DNA from: Elusimicrobia bacterium RIFOXYB2_FULL_49_7
GTDB taxonomy: Bacteria > Fibrobacterota > OXYB2-FULL-49-7
Direction of reading: 5' to 3'
Length of the DNA: 21,714 bases
Assembly: GCA_001800515.1 (NCBI GenBank)
Contig: MGVN01000025.1
Coordinates: forward strand, 39,574-61,287
Shown here: positions 14,228 to 21,714 of the stretch, in pieces
Layout of the letters: every line of letters starts with the position of its first letter
How positions within the stretch are numbered: position 1 is the stretch's first letter
Notes under the pieces: model-generated
The model's database searches: none
What the model was told of the DNA's origin: nothing
Seen by the model: the letters and a program-made list of their open reading frames with translations, nothing else
Position numbers and translations under genes: made by a program

Positions 14228-16832
14228 GTTTCAGAACCCTTTCCTCTAAAAACAAGGCAATGGAACGAATCCACTGACTTCCTGATTCTTTAAAGTGAGT
14301 CAAGGCTTTCGCTCCGCTGCCGCCCTCTTGCTTCCATTTAGAAGAACCTATCTTGAGAAGTTCTCGTTCATCGTATTCTTCCAGAATAGGAACCAGGAAA
14401 TGTCGGATGCTTTTATCACCGAAGGTCTCGATGAGTTCTATGACATTCGCCTTCTCTCGGTCCGTTAGGAGTCTAAAATTAGGTTCAATAAACAATAATG
14501 TTCCGCTTTCTTCAATGATGGAAAGCATATCCAAAATGAAACGACTGAATCTCGCTCGTCGTTCACGCAATGCATCCCGTAATAGATCAACCTTCTTCAC
14601 TTCCCGAAACAGCGCAACACGAAGATGATAATAATGGTAAACATCGGCATAAATGACGCGCACTTCATGCATGGCCATTTCAATCAAACGAACTCTGACT
14701 TCCGGGCGTTGAGAAATAGGGCGCCGATTAATCTGAAGATAACGGGACGCCATCAAACGCATCACCTTAATCAGTGAAAAAGCGGTCCGCTTTCGCTGCG
14801 TTAATAATAGTCGTTCTTCGATAAAGGGATAAAAATCCTCGTGGGCTCCACCCAGTACATCGATAATAAAATTCTCTCTGGAACGATCGATGGACGACTC
14901 CAGTGTTTGGATAAGCGCATCAATGGCACGTTGTTCACCGAAAAGAAGAACCGCTTGCACCGCCGCTTTCCAGGTATCGAAAGAATGGGAATGTATCAGT
15001 GCAACTAAACGTTCAAAAAAAGGCTGAAGCTTCAATGTTCCGATAACTTGAATAGCAGCCACCCGTTCATCCAGTCGTTCCGACTCAAAGAAAGCACGGA
15101 CTTTTTCGTGGACAAATATTTTTTCTTCCGACGTCAATTCAACGTAGGTCATACAAACAGCCTCTTTGAATACGGACGGATGAGTATCGAAAATAAGGGT
15201 AGATAATGTGAAATTCTTTGGCCGAATCACCGGGTTCCTCCGGATCGAACGCAAAACACCTGCTCGTATAGCCGCATTGGGATCTTCCAGTAATTTCCGC
15301 AGAAAACCCCTTGCTTCAAGCGTATCAAATGTCGACAGCGAATTAGCAATGATTTCCCGTATCCTGTCGGTTTCCTCAAAAAACCGCTGCCGAAGCAATG
15401 CAAAAGCGGCGGGGGAACCAGAGAATTCGAGATATTTTATCAACATCCGCTTGAGATCGAAATCCCGGGATTGAAGCGCTTTTGTAATTAAAGATAATAT
15501 TTTCCGCTGGTTCTTTCCACTCATTTCATTCTTAATCAAACGCATAATATCATTCTTCCCCAGAGTCACATCTTCACGAAGCAGGATATGGCTGTATTCC
15601 TTCCGAAGCAAAAAGATAAACACAATCAGCAAAAGGGAACAAAACGCTAAAAAGGCATAATGCATTGGGCGATCACTTAAGAAAAGAATGACTCCGCCCG
15701 CAAAGGCGATACCTAACGGCTTAACAAAACCTTCCAAGAGCAACTTCCCTTTACCCCTGAATTTTCGACTAAAAGCGGAAAAGAACACCTGATAATTTGC
15801 AGAAAACAGACACTCAAAAAGAAACTGACGAAAAACATAAAAAATGAGGATAAATGCAAAGAAAACAGTAAGAATGGCGCCACTCTCTTTTAAGGAAAGT
15901 CCGGTCAAAATGATAAATCCGATTGCAAATGTTATCGGGAGCATAAGGAGCAGATTCGTCACACCGAAGCGTCGACTTAAATTACCGGCATAAATGAATT
16001 GAAAAGCGATAATGAAAGAGGTTGCAACTAAAAAGACATTGAATCGGAAGGTGACAAATCCTTCGGCATTAAATCTTCCGGATATTTGAAAGCGTTCGCT
16101 TAAGGCTCGAGTAAACAAATAGTCAAGATTAAAAATCAGAAGAAAAACCAGAAAATAGACCGCTGCCATTAATAATACCGCACGTTCTCCCATTACTTCC
16201 GAGAACTCCTGAAGAAGCGGTCTATAAAGACCCGGTTCAGGAGCCTGAAGATAGGCATCATATCGTTTCCTAAGGCGAAGTACAAAATAACTGGGAAGCA
16301 CCAGCAGAAAAGCCCAAGGCCACAATAAGTCTTCCACACTGATCAGATAGATAATCTTGCTTGAAATCAATGAAGACAATAACCCGCCAAGCAATCCAGC
16401 GCCGGCCAACATGGGAAAAATCTGTTTGCTTTGTCGAGTATCACAGATATCATTGGCAATAATCCAAAAGACGACGAATAACGACAATTTGCTGATATAG
16501 GCGGTTGCATAAAGAATCACACTTGCCCACGCGTAATGACGCACCAATATGCCGAACACCACCACCACCACACTAAAGAAACCGGATAACATCCAAATGA
16601 CTGAAGCACGATGCAAACGATCGATAAACTGGAAAAGAATGAAGGAAATACCGAACAAACAGAGTGCGTTGAGCTGGAAAAGATTGGGCAATGCTTTGAC
16701 CGTCAAATACTTGATGACAATCGCTTCCGTGACATAATCCCCTAGAATCGCCGCGCAATAAATGACAATGATTAGGGAAACCAGATCGAAAAAAGCCTTG
16801 CGGTTTTCCACTGAAAAGCTTTTAAGCATCAT
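14217..16832 (-). CDS. NTT/Npt-like nucleotide transporter fused to HEAT-repeat domain
   Basis: An 871-residue two-part protein. Residues 1-410 form about twelve membrane helices of the ATP/ADP-translocase-like (Npt1/Npt2) superfamily. ANDICDTRQSKQIFPMLAGA (126-145) and a later FRGKGKLLLEGFVKPLG (358-374) match positions conserved in the family. From about 425 to 871 the chain is soluble and helical, with HEAT-type pairs visible (for example LRKLLEDPNAAIRAGVLRSI and ERVAAIQVIGTL-like segments), probably cytoplasmic. Transport of nucleotides is known for obligate intracellular members. In a free-living type genome the substrate is uncertain, and the protein may act in sensing or lipid processes instead. 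Two Met codons stand together at the start. No ribosome-binding site is evident and a terminator hairpin lies about 20 bases upstream. Confidence 0.85.
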   Translation of the reverse strand: MMLKSFSVENRKAFFDLVSLIIVIYCAAILGDYVTEAIVIKYLTVKALPNLFQLNALCLFGISFILFQFIDRLHRASVIWMLSGFFSVVVVVFGILVRHYAWASVILYATAYISKLSLFVVFWIIANDICDTRQSKQIFPMLAGAGLLGGLLSSLISSKIIYLISVEDLLWPWAFLLVLPSYFVLRLRKRYDAYLQAPEPGLYRPLLQEFSEVMGERAVLLMAAVYFLVFLLIFNLDYLFTRALSERFQISGRFNAEGFVTFRFNVFLVATSFIIAFQFIYAGNLSRRFGVTNLLLMLPITFAIGFIILTGLSLKESGAILTVFFAFILIFYVFRQFLFECLFSANYQVFFSAFSRKFRGKGKLLLEGFVKPLGIAFAGGVILFLSDRPMHYAFLAFCSLLLIVFIFLLRKEYSHILLREDVTLGKNDIMRLIKNEMSGKNQRKILSLITKALQSRDFDLKRMLIKYLEFSGSPAAFALLRQRFFEETDRIREIIANSLSTFDTLEARGFLRKLLEDPNAAIRAGVLRSIRRNPVIRPKNFTLSTLIFDTHPSVFKEAVCMTYVELTSEEKIFVHEKVRAFFESERLDERVAAIQVIGTLKLQPFFERLVALIHSHSFDTWKAAVQAVLLFGEQRAIDALIQTLESSIDRSRENFIIDVLGGAHEDFYPFIEERLLLTQRKRTAFSLIKVMRLMASRYLQINRRPISQRPEVRVRLIEMAMHEVRVIYADVYHYYHLRVALFREVKKVDLLRDALRERRARFSRFILDMLSIIEESGTLLFIEPNFRLLTDREKANVIELIETFGDKSIRHFLVPILEEYDERELLKIGSSKWKQEGGSGAKALTHFKESGSQWIRSIALFLEERVLKHAA

Positions 16833-16852
16833 TTATTGCACCCATAAAATGT

Positions 16853-16904
16853 AAAAAGGCAGGGGCCTTTTCGGACTTGGAGTCCGTAAGAAGGCCGCTG
16901 CCTT
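16853..16904 (-). terminator. Strong intrinsic terminator of the exbB-OMP operon
   Basis: A long hairpin: outer arms AAGGCAG/CTGCCTT (16856-16862 with 16898-16904), a one-base mismatch, arms GGCCTT/AAGGCC (16864-16869 with 16891-16896) and an inner stem CGGACT/AGTCCG (16872-16877 with 16881-16886) closing a three-base loop. On the minus strand it is followed by TTTTTACATTTT. It lies 26 bases after the outer-membrane-protein stop at 16931. Confidence 0.85.
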
Positions 16905-16930
16905 GAACGTCCATAAGAACAAGCGCGCTG

Positions 16931-18250
16931 TTAGAAGGAGTATGTCGCGGTGATCGCCGTTAAAATGTGGTGACTGTTCCCGCTAATCAGGTTTCCCCAT
17001 TTGTAGGGAATGTCCTCAGCAACAACCCCATCAATCTTAAGTTTTTCCTCGATATTCAACCCGACACCAAAACCGACATGATCGGCAGCGGTCATATCCG
17101 CTTCCGGATTGGTCTCCAACATGGACATTTCGTTCTGATCAGTCTGACTTCCGTAAAGAACCTTCTTAAAACCAACACGCATGACAAACCAATCCCAAAC
17201 GATATTGCGTTCAATGCCGAAAGAAAGGGGAATGGATACACAAGTCTCTTCTTTCGTCTTATTGTTGCCCACTGGAGAAGTGGTCTTATTGTGGATAAAT
17301 TCCGTTCCAGCCCAGAAGAAACCTCGATCCAACGTGATATTGGCCCCTAATCCTCCGGTGATTTCTCGTACCTGATAGTCGCGAACAGAAATGCGTTTAA
17401 ACTTCACAACAGGTACGATTTCGCCGTTCAGCGAGGCAAGACTTGAGAACCAGCGTGCATTCACAAAAAAGGATAAATCATTATCATCATATGTCGGAAT
17501 ACTAAAGGCACCCAAACGGGCGGTATCTTCATTACCCGTGTAGCTCAATAGCCCAAGGCCAAAAGAAAGCTCCATATCAATATTCTGGGTTAGAGGCATA
17601 TTGATACCGAGATCCCCTTTGACAACAGTCGAACTCCATTCCAAGTCCCGCTGTGATGAATAATGATTGAATACTCCCGTATCACCCGCTACCGTACCTG
17701 TTGTAATACCTACGGATTCCAGTTTTGCCTGGGAAGCTAACATCTTCGAACCCGGAACGGTGACCGATTGCATAGCGGCATACATATGTCCGCCCAACAT
17801 GATACCGTTCGCCATGGTATATCCTAAAAAGAAATCAGAATTCGGCACCACGGGATCCGGAATAATATGGCCATTGGCCACTGCCGCATTTTCCAAAACA
17901 TCCACCAACTCATTCTGACGATTCATCATTGCACCCACGCAAATCATGGGATAACGGGTCTCCGCTTCCTTGTCCTTATTCAAAGAAAAGGCAAGAATAC
18001 CCCCGCCATAGGGATGTGATGGGTCCTGGTTCTTATAATTGGTATTCGAATCCGAGAATTCAACCATTCTCCCCATTTCGCCGATAAGAAAGTTCGGATA
18101 GATGTTAATATTCGCCGGATTTTCAAAAATACCGACATCATCCATGAAAAAGTCAGAACTCTTACCCATGGATTCCACCCGGGAATTCGTGGAAAAGGCT
18201 TGGCTGGCAAATAATACAACCAGCAAAACACAGAGGGTCGCCGCTTTCAT
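16931..18250 (-). CDS. Outer-membrane beta-barrel protein, unknown
   Basis: A 439-residue exported protein. The signal peptide spans about 1-20 (cleavage after SQAFS). The mature start RVESMGKSSDFFMDDVGIF, with an FENPANINIYPN motif after it, resembles the opening of several FCB-group barrel proteins with a conserved Asp-Asp and Asn-Pro. The rest has many amphipathic strands separated by polar loops (for example ITGGLGANITLDRGFFWAG), and the last strand ends in Tyr-Ser-Phe (TAITATYSF), as expected for insertion by the BAM complex. AAAGGAG precedes the ATG. It is the last gene of the ExbB/ExbD/AgmX-like operon and could be the outer-membrane partner driven by that machine; this is inferred from position. 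Confidence 0.82.
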   Translation of the reverse strand: MKAATLCVLLVVLFASQAFSTNSRVESMGKSSDFFMDDVGIFENPANINIYPNFLIGEMGRMVEFSDSNTNYKNQDPSHPYGGGILAFSLNKDKEAETRYPMICVGAMMNRQNELVDVLENAAVANGHIIPDPVVPNSDFFLGYTMANGIMLGGHMYAAMQSVTVPGSKMLASQAKLESVGITTGTVAGDTGVFNHYSSQRDLEWSSTVVKGDLGINMPLTQNIDMELSFGLGLLSYTGNEDTARLGAFSIPTYDDNDLSFFVNARWFSSLASLNGEIVPVVKFKRISVRDYQVREITGGLGANITLDRGFFWAGTEFIHNKTTSPVGNNKTKEETCVSIPLSFGIERNIVWDWFVMRVGFKKVLYGSQTDQNEMSMLETNPEADMTAADHVGFGVGLNIEEKLKIDGVVAEDIPYKWGNLISGNSHHILTAITATYSF

Positions 18251-18279
18251 ACGCGCTCCTTTTTAAAATTCGTTCAATA

Positions 18280-19248
18280 TTATTGAGAAAAGGCAAAGGG
18301 ATAAGTGACCGTCGCAATACTACATTTACTGCAGGGATCAAAGCGCCAGGTCCGAACACGCTTTAACACTTCCATTTCCATTATTTTATCGCGCAGGGTG
18401 GAGCTGACCACCGTGCTGCTAATCACGTTTCCGGCCTGATCAATGGCAAATTTAACCGTTACTTTTCCCTTCAGATTCGGTTTATCACGCAAGCGCTTAT
18501 TGTATTCGGCACGAAGTCCGCCGATATGCTGCATAACTACCCGATAAATATCCGCCGGATTACGGCCTCCGAGCCCGCCCGCATCATTCCAAATATCAGA
18601 CGAGGAAGGCAAATCAACACTGGCACGCTTCGTCAATCCTGAAACCGTGCTGGCTGCACCCGCAAGACCGTTTAGGAGATCGCCGATGCCGCCCGCACCG
18701 CCGTTGCCGGAGTAGCCGGAATTAAAATTGGCCCCAGCCGTACCCATTCGACCGATTCCGGCCGTTCCAGAAGTCTTCAGACCACCGATATTATTCAAGA
18801 CCTGATTCAAGTCTTTAGCAAAGGTATTGCCCATGAAGTTAGCACCGGCAACATTGCTCCTGGTTTTTCCAGAAATGATGGCCAAGAGCCCTTTTTGGGT
18901 TACAGCCTGCTTGATATCCCCTTTGCCCGCACCCGCAACGGGTCCGGCGGCCTTTAATTTTGGAACCTTTAATTCTTTCTTCTCAACCTTTTTTTCTTCT
19001 TTTGGTTTCTTTTTTTCCTCTTCCTTTTTCATCTCCTCCGGCAAAGTAACAATGGTTGCTGAAATTTCAGGAGGTATCTTTTCGAAAAAATCAGAAACCA
19101 CATCTACAAACTGAAGGGTAGTAAACCAGATCCCGAGTAAAATCCCCATAATAATGGAAATCAGCACCAATAATCCAATCCGGCGATCGGACTCAACTTC
19201 AAATAGATCTTTTCTCGCCGCAATAGCGACCAGTTTGGCGTCGGACAT
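18280..19248 (-). CDS. TonB-like protein with AgmX/PglI-type C-terminal domain
   Basis: A 322-residue envelope protein. It has a short cytoplasmic start, one membrane helix (about 24-46), a Lys/Glu-rich rod (about 71-98, KKEEEKKKPKEEKKVEKKEL), a Gly/Ala/Asn-rich linker (100-225) and a C-terminal domain (about 233-322). This last part contains KGKVTVKFAIDQAGNV and VRTWRFDP, the pattern of TonB/AgmX-PglI C-terminal domains that reach the outer membrane. Such proteins carry energy from ExbB/ExbD across the periplasm. Two cysteines (306, 309) form a CSKC pair close to the end. The Met at 19248 is preferred because GGAGG lies about 11 bases before it; the frame is open 21 codons further into the exbD gene. 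It stands 5 bases after that gene. Confidence 0.88.
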   Translation of the reverse strand: MSDAKLVAIAARKDLFEVESDRRIGLLVLISIIMGILLGIWFTTLQFVDVVSDFFEKIPPEISATIVTLPEEMKKEEEKKKPKEEKKVEKKELKVPKLKAAGPVAGAGKGDIKQAVTQKGLLAIISGKTRSNVAGANFMGNTFAKDLNQVLNNIGGLKTSGTAGIGRMGTAGANFNSGYSGNGGAGGIGDLLNGLAGAASTVSGLTKRASVDLPSSSDIWNDAGGLGGRNPADIYRVVMQHIGGLRAEYNKRLRDKPNLKGKVTVKFAIDQAGNVISSTVVSSTLRDKIMEMEVLKRVRTWRFDPCSKCSIATVTYPFAFSQ

Positions 19249-19253
19249 ATTCC

Positions 19254-19745
19254 TTATTCCTCCCTGCCCATAACGGCGAATTTTATGGCATTGTAGCCCA
19301 CTTCTCCACACGTGGCCATAATCTTGTAGATTACATCATAATCAATATTTTTATCGCATTGAACCACAATTTCGCCCTTTACCTGGGAAAGCGCCCCAAC
19401 TTTAACCATATTTTCTTCCTGCTTCATCGCCAAGGTCAGTTTATCACGAACCGCGGTGACCGAAATATCGTCTTTTTCCCGAACCTGACTGGTCCGGGCA
19501 ACCGGAATATTATCCACCATAACCCACTCATTCGTGATGGCAAGCATGAGGTGAGTCTCCTTTGGACTCTCCTTACTGGTGGAGAGAGGGAGCACCAAGT
19601 TATCCGCATTGGTCATTAGTTGGCCCTCTGCAGAAAAGCTTTTAAGCAAATAAACCAGGATAATGGTCATCATGTCCATCAAGGACGTGATGGTCAACCC
19701 TGCCGTCTTCTTCTTTTTCTTCATTCTTCCACGATCAATCGCCAT
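19254..19745 (-). CDS. ExbD/TolR-family biopolymer transport protein (canonical)
   Basis: A 163-residue inner-membrane protein of the proton channel that energises TonB, Tol or gliding systems. A basic start (RMKKKKK) is followed by a single membrane helix (about 17-37) containing SLMDMMTIILVYLLKSF; Asp24 is at the conserved proton-carrying position. The periplasmic domain ends in the usual GEIVVQCDKNIDYDVIYKIM block. AAGGAG precedes the ATG by six bases. It is third of the operon, between the second ExbD-like gene and the AgmX-like gene. Confidence 0.92.
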   Translation of the reverse strand: MAIDRGRMKKKKKTAGLTITSLMDMMTIILVYLLKSFSAEGQLMTNADNLVLPLSTSKESPKETHLMLAITNEWVMVDNIPVARTSQVREKDDISVTAVRDKLTLAMKQEENMVKVGALSQVKGEIVVQCDKNIDYDVIYKIMATCGEVGYNAIKFAVMGREE

Positions 19746-19760
19746 GATGCGCTCCTTGTA

Positions 19761-20585
19761 TCAACCAGCCAGTTTGGCCAATGAAATTTTCGGAAATCCA
19801 AATTCGCGACAGATGTCCATAACATGGATTAGTTTATCAAAAACAACTTCGTCCTCAGCGACAATCTTAATTTCCCCCTGATCCGGCACATCCGGATATT
19901 TTGATTTAATGACCATTAAACGGCTGGCCAACTGATCATACAGGGTATGTTCCTTCAGCTTATAATCGGAAACATTACCAACAACCTCCATCCGCCGATT
20001 ATACATACTTAAAACATAGAGCGTATCACCCTGATTGGGCAACTGATTCGCCACTAATCCAGAGGCGTAGGTCATGGGCTCATCAAATTTATTATATACC
20101 GCTTGCATGACTTTTCCCGTATCCGTATCAGAACTCTTTTCGAGAGTGTAGAGAAGAATTTCCTCACGTTCAAAAAGCGTCAACACTCTTTTCGGATCCT
20201 GAGGGCAACGAGGAAGTTGAAGTTTGTTCTCCTTGGTCATTCTGTACAGATAGGTCTCTTTTTGGTCGCTTCCCTGGGGAAAAGCGTAAACATATTTATG
20301 CCATTCCTGCACATAGGTGGTGGGTAACATCGCCCCCCGCGCCCCCAACGTGATCCCTTCATCGGTAATGAAAACGGTCAGCAACAACCCTTGATCATCC
20401 ATATCTTTCTGCTGGACCTGCTGAGGGGTCATTACCCGGTTTTCGGGTAAATTAATGTCCAGTAGTTTGATGGAAGCAAAGGAAGCGCATGCCAACAAAA
20501 ATGGAATCAGCACCGAAAAAAGATTCATGAAGGACTTCAGGTCAAGATCATTATCGTAGCTGCCGACCTTCTTTATGCGTCTCAT
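19761..20585 (-). CDS. ExbD/TolR-like protein with Asn at the proton-carrying position
   Basis: A 274-residue protein with ExbD layout: charged start, one membrane helix (about 18-40), a larger periplasmic part and the closing block GEIKIVAEDEVVFDKLIHVM near the end. When the helix is aligned with the neighbouring paralogue, SFMNLFSVLIPFLLA stands where SLMDMMTIILVYLLK does, so Asn21 replaces the conserved Asp. The periplasmic region is about 110 residues longer than in the partner, with an inserted segment around 85-165. The start lies four bases after the exbB stop. It probably forms a mixed dimer with the canonical ExbD and may not carry protons itself. Confidence 0.87.
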   Translation of the reverse strand: MRRIKKVGSYDNDLDLKSFMNLFSVLIPFLLACASFASIKLLDINLPENRVMTPQQVQQKDMDDQGLLLTVFITDEGITLGARGAMLPTTYVQEWHKYVYAFPQGSDQKETYLYRMTKENKLQLPRCPQDPKRVLTLFEREEILLYTLEKSSDTDTGKVMQAVYNKFDEPMTYASGLVANQLPNQGDTLYVLSMYNRRMEVVGNVSDYKLKEHTLYDQLASRLMVIKSKYPDVPDQGEIKIVAEDEVVFDKLIHVMDICREFGFPKISLAKLAG

Positions 20586-20589
20586 CGCC

Positions 20590-21228
20590 TTAGTCCTTCT
20601 TCAGAAAGGTATTGATCATTTTTGAGGATTTTTCATCCATTTCTTCAATCAACCGATCCGTATGGGAGGCAATAACACCGTTCGCTACCAACAAGGGAAT
20701 AGCAACGACCAAGCCGAAAAAGGTGGTGGCCATAGCGATAGCGATACCGGTTGCTAATGCTTGAGCACGTTGGGCGGCAGGAACATTCGCCACGGCATCG
20801 AAAGCAAGGAGCAATCCGAAAATGGTTCCCAGAAGACCGAGCAATGTTGCAACATTAGCAAGCACCACTAACAAAGGGGTATAGCGCTGCATACGCGGAA
20901 CATCGGTTAAAAAGACCTCATTAAAAGCCTTATCCATCTCGTCTTTACCGGTTTCTTTATTCACAAGAATAGCGGACATTATTTTAGCGATGGGTAATTC
21001 ATAGGAAGAGGAAAATTTCAAGGCTTTTGCAAAATCTCCGGCTTTAATCAGTTTGTACAAATCCGACATGAACTTGGCACGTCCCATGCTGCTTTTAATA
21101 AAGATAAAATAAATGCGTTCGATGGCCATGGCCCATGCGATCATCGCAATAACCAAGATACCCCACATATAGATTCCACCTTCACCCTGGAAACCCTGGA
21201 CAAGATACTTAAGTGATGCGCTCTCCAT
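20590..21228 (-). CDS. ExbB/TolQ/MotA-family proton channel protein
   Basis: A 212-residue inner-membrane protein with three predicted helices: about 18-40, 118-145 (LLVVLANVATLLGLLGTIFG) and 156-182 (ALATGIAIAMATTFFGLVVA). The last two carry the conserved TolQ/ExbB channel motifs, including the Gly-rich LLGLLGTIFGL and Ala-Thr-Gly/Thr residues facing the ExbD helix. The cytoplasmic loop between helices 1 and 2 is of normal length. AAAAAAGGAG stands eight bases before the ATG. It is the first of the five packed genes 21228 to 16931; a 47-base gap separates it from the upstream SH3-like gene, so the promoter could lie in or before that gene. Confidence 0.94.
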   Translation of the reverse strand: MESASLKYLVQGFQGEGGIYMWGILVIAMIAWAMAIERIYFIFIKSSMGRAKFMSDLYKLIKAGDFAKALKFSSSYELPIAKIMSAILVNKETGKDEMDKAFNEVFLTDVPRMQRYTPLLVVLANVATLLGLLGTIFGLLLAFDAVANVPAAQRAQALATGIAIAMATTFFGLVVAIPLLVANGVIASHTDRLIEEMDEKSSKMINTFLKKD

Positions 21229-21275
21229 TTGAATGCTCCTTTTTTGGTGTGATGAAAAAACCGATTATTCTTATT

Positions 21276-21714
21276 TTATTCTTCTTCTTGTTCCTTTTCA
21301 ACCTTAGAATCAACCTGCATCCCTTTGCGAAAAGCCTCTGCACGAGGATCCAAGGTTACGCCTTTATAGTAATAAATTTCATTCTCCCATTCAAAATTCT
21401 CACGATCCACATTTAACATGAAAAGAGGATCATGAATAAAGTCCTTATTAACACGAAGGGGCCGGTACTCTCCGTTATCAAAATCCAGAATATAGACCGG
21501 ATCCACATTATCCAGATACCCTTGGACCTGGATTTCCTTCATAGAAATCGCATCCGACTCGCCTTTTGAAGTGATGAACTTACGTTCAACCCAACCTTTT
21601 CGGCCATCGGATCCTTCAATTCGAACGAAATGATTCGCTTCTTCAAGAAGTCGAACCTCTTCGCCTGCCCTTAATTCAAAGATCGATTTTTCAAACAATG
21701 TGCGAGTCTTATTC
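21276..21714 (-). CDS. C-terminal part of an SH3-like domain protein (cut by the window)
   Basis: The minus-strand frame is open from the window edge to the stop at 21276, giving the last 145 residues of a protein whose start is outside. An in-frame TTG at 21698 is not a convincing start because the frame continues beyond it. The first 45 visible residues match a bacterial SH3 domain: ELRAGEEVRLLEEANHFVRI and GRKGWVERKFI. A polar region of unknown type follows (for example GYLDNVDPVYILDFDNGEY) and the chain ends in a Glu-rich tail. It lies upstream of exbB in the same direction and is probably the end of an envelope protein of the same operon. Confidence 0.72.
   Translation of the reverse strand, partial: NKTRTLFEKSIFELRAGEEVRLLEEANHFVRIEGSDGRKGWVERKFITSKGESDAISMKEIQVQGYLDNVDPVYILDFDNGEYRPLRVNKDFIHDPLFMLNVDRENFEWENEIYYYKGVTLDPRAEAFRKGMQVDSKVEKEQEEE

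Noticed and set aside
18079..18086. GCCGATAA on the plus strand, a possible second sigma-28 -10 box
   Set aside because: No TAAAG-like box lies 11 bases upstream and it sits inside the outer-membrane-protein gene on the opposite strand.
16808..19645. Near-identical 15-base stretch at about 16814-16829 and 19633-19647
   Set aside because: Both encode a short L-K-S-F-S peptide in the NTT-like and ExbD genes; one short match without further similarity is expected by chance and is not a repeat element.

Overview
The window looks like the chromosome of a Gram-negative, motile bacterium, most probably from the Fibrobacterota or a neighbouring lineage of the FCB group. The placement is an inference. 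It rests on a subtilisin with a PNPFNP-type C-terminal sorting tail, several lipobox lipoproteins, an ExbB/ExbD/ExbD/AgmX-like energised envelope operon with an outer-membrane beta-barrel, an NTT-type transporter joined to HEAT repeats, and a textbook sigma-28 (flagellar) promoter. No phage, insertion sequence, CRISPR array or rRNA was seen. Coding density is high, and nearly every base outside genes can be assigned to a promoter, terminator or ribosome-binding site.

Layout. Positions 1-488 (+): the end of an unidentified gene, then a STAS anti-sigma-factor antagonist joined to it by an ATGA overlap. Positions 487-637 (-): tRNA-Gln(CTG) with a clear sigma-70 promoter and an intrinsic terminator. 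Positions 658-2951 (-): a small lipoprotein and a secreted subtilisin-like protease in one operon behind a sigma-70-like promoter. Positions 2965-3386 (-): a small charged coiled-coil protein behind a consensus sigma-28 promoter. Positions 3437-4111 (-): a cyclic-nucleotide-binding-domain protein, divergent from the next operon. Positions 4122-7863 (+): a membrane-anchored low-complexity protein, a YbbR/CdaR-like protein, TsaD (tRNA t6A synthesis) and aspartate-semialdehyde dehydrogenase.

Positions 16832 down to 7867 (-) hold eight tightly packed or overlapping genes: an NTT-like nucleotide transporter with a C-terminal HEAT domain, a separate degenerate cNMP-binding domain protein, a complete CUT1-type ABC importer (binding protein, two permeases, MalK-like ATPase), a small lipoprotein and a secreted TPR-like protein. 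Positions 21714 down to 16931 (-): the end of an SH3-like protein, then ExbB/TolQ, two ExbD/TolR paralogues, a TonB-like protein with an AgmX/PglI-type C-terminus and a beta-barrel outer-membrane protein. This operon ends at a strong hairpin terminator at 16853-16904, only about 20 bases before the NTT start codon.

The strongest points for follow-up are the sigma-28 promoter in front of an otherwise unrecognised 105-residue gene, the natural Asp-to-Asn change at the proton-carrying position of one of the two ExbD paralogues, and the split transporter/HEAT/cNMP-domain module placed at the head of a sugar-type ABC operon.
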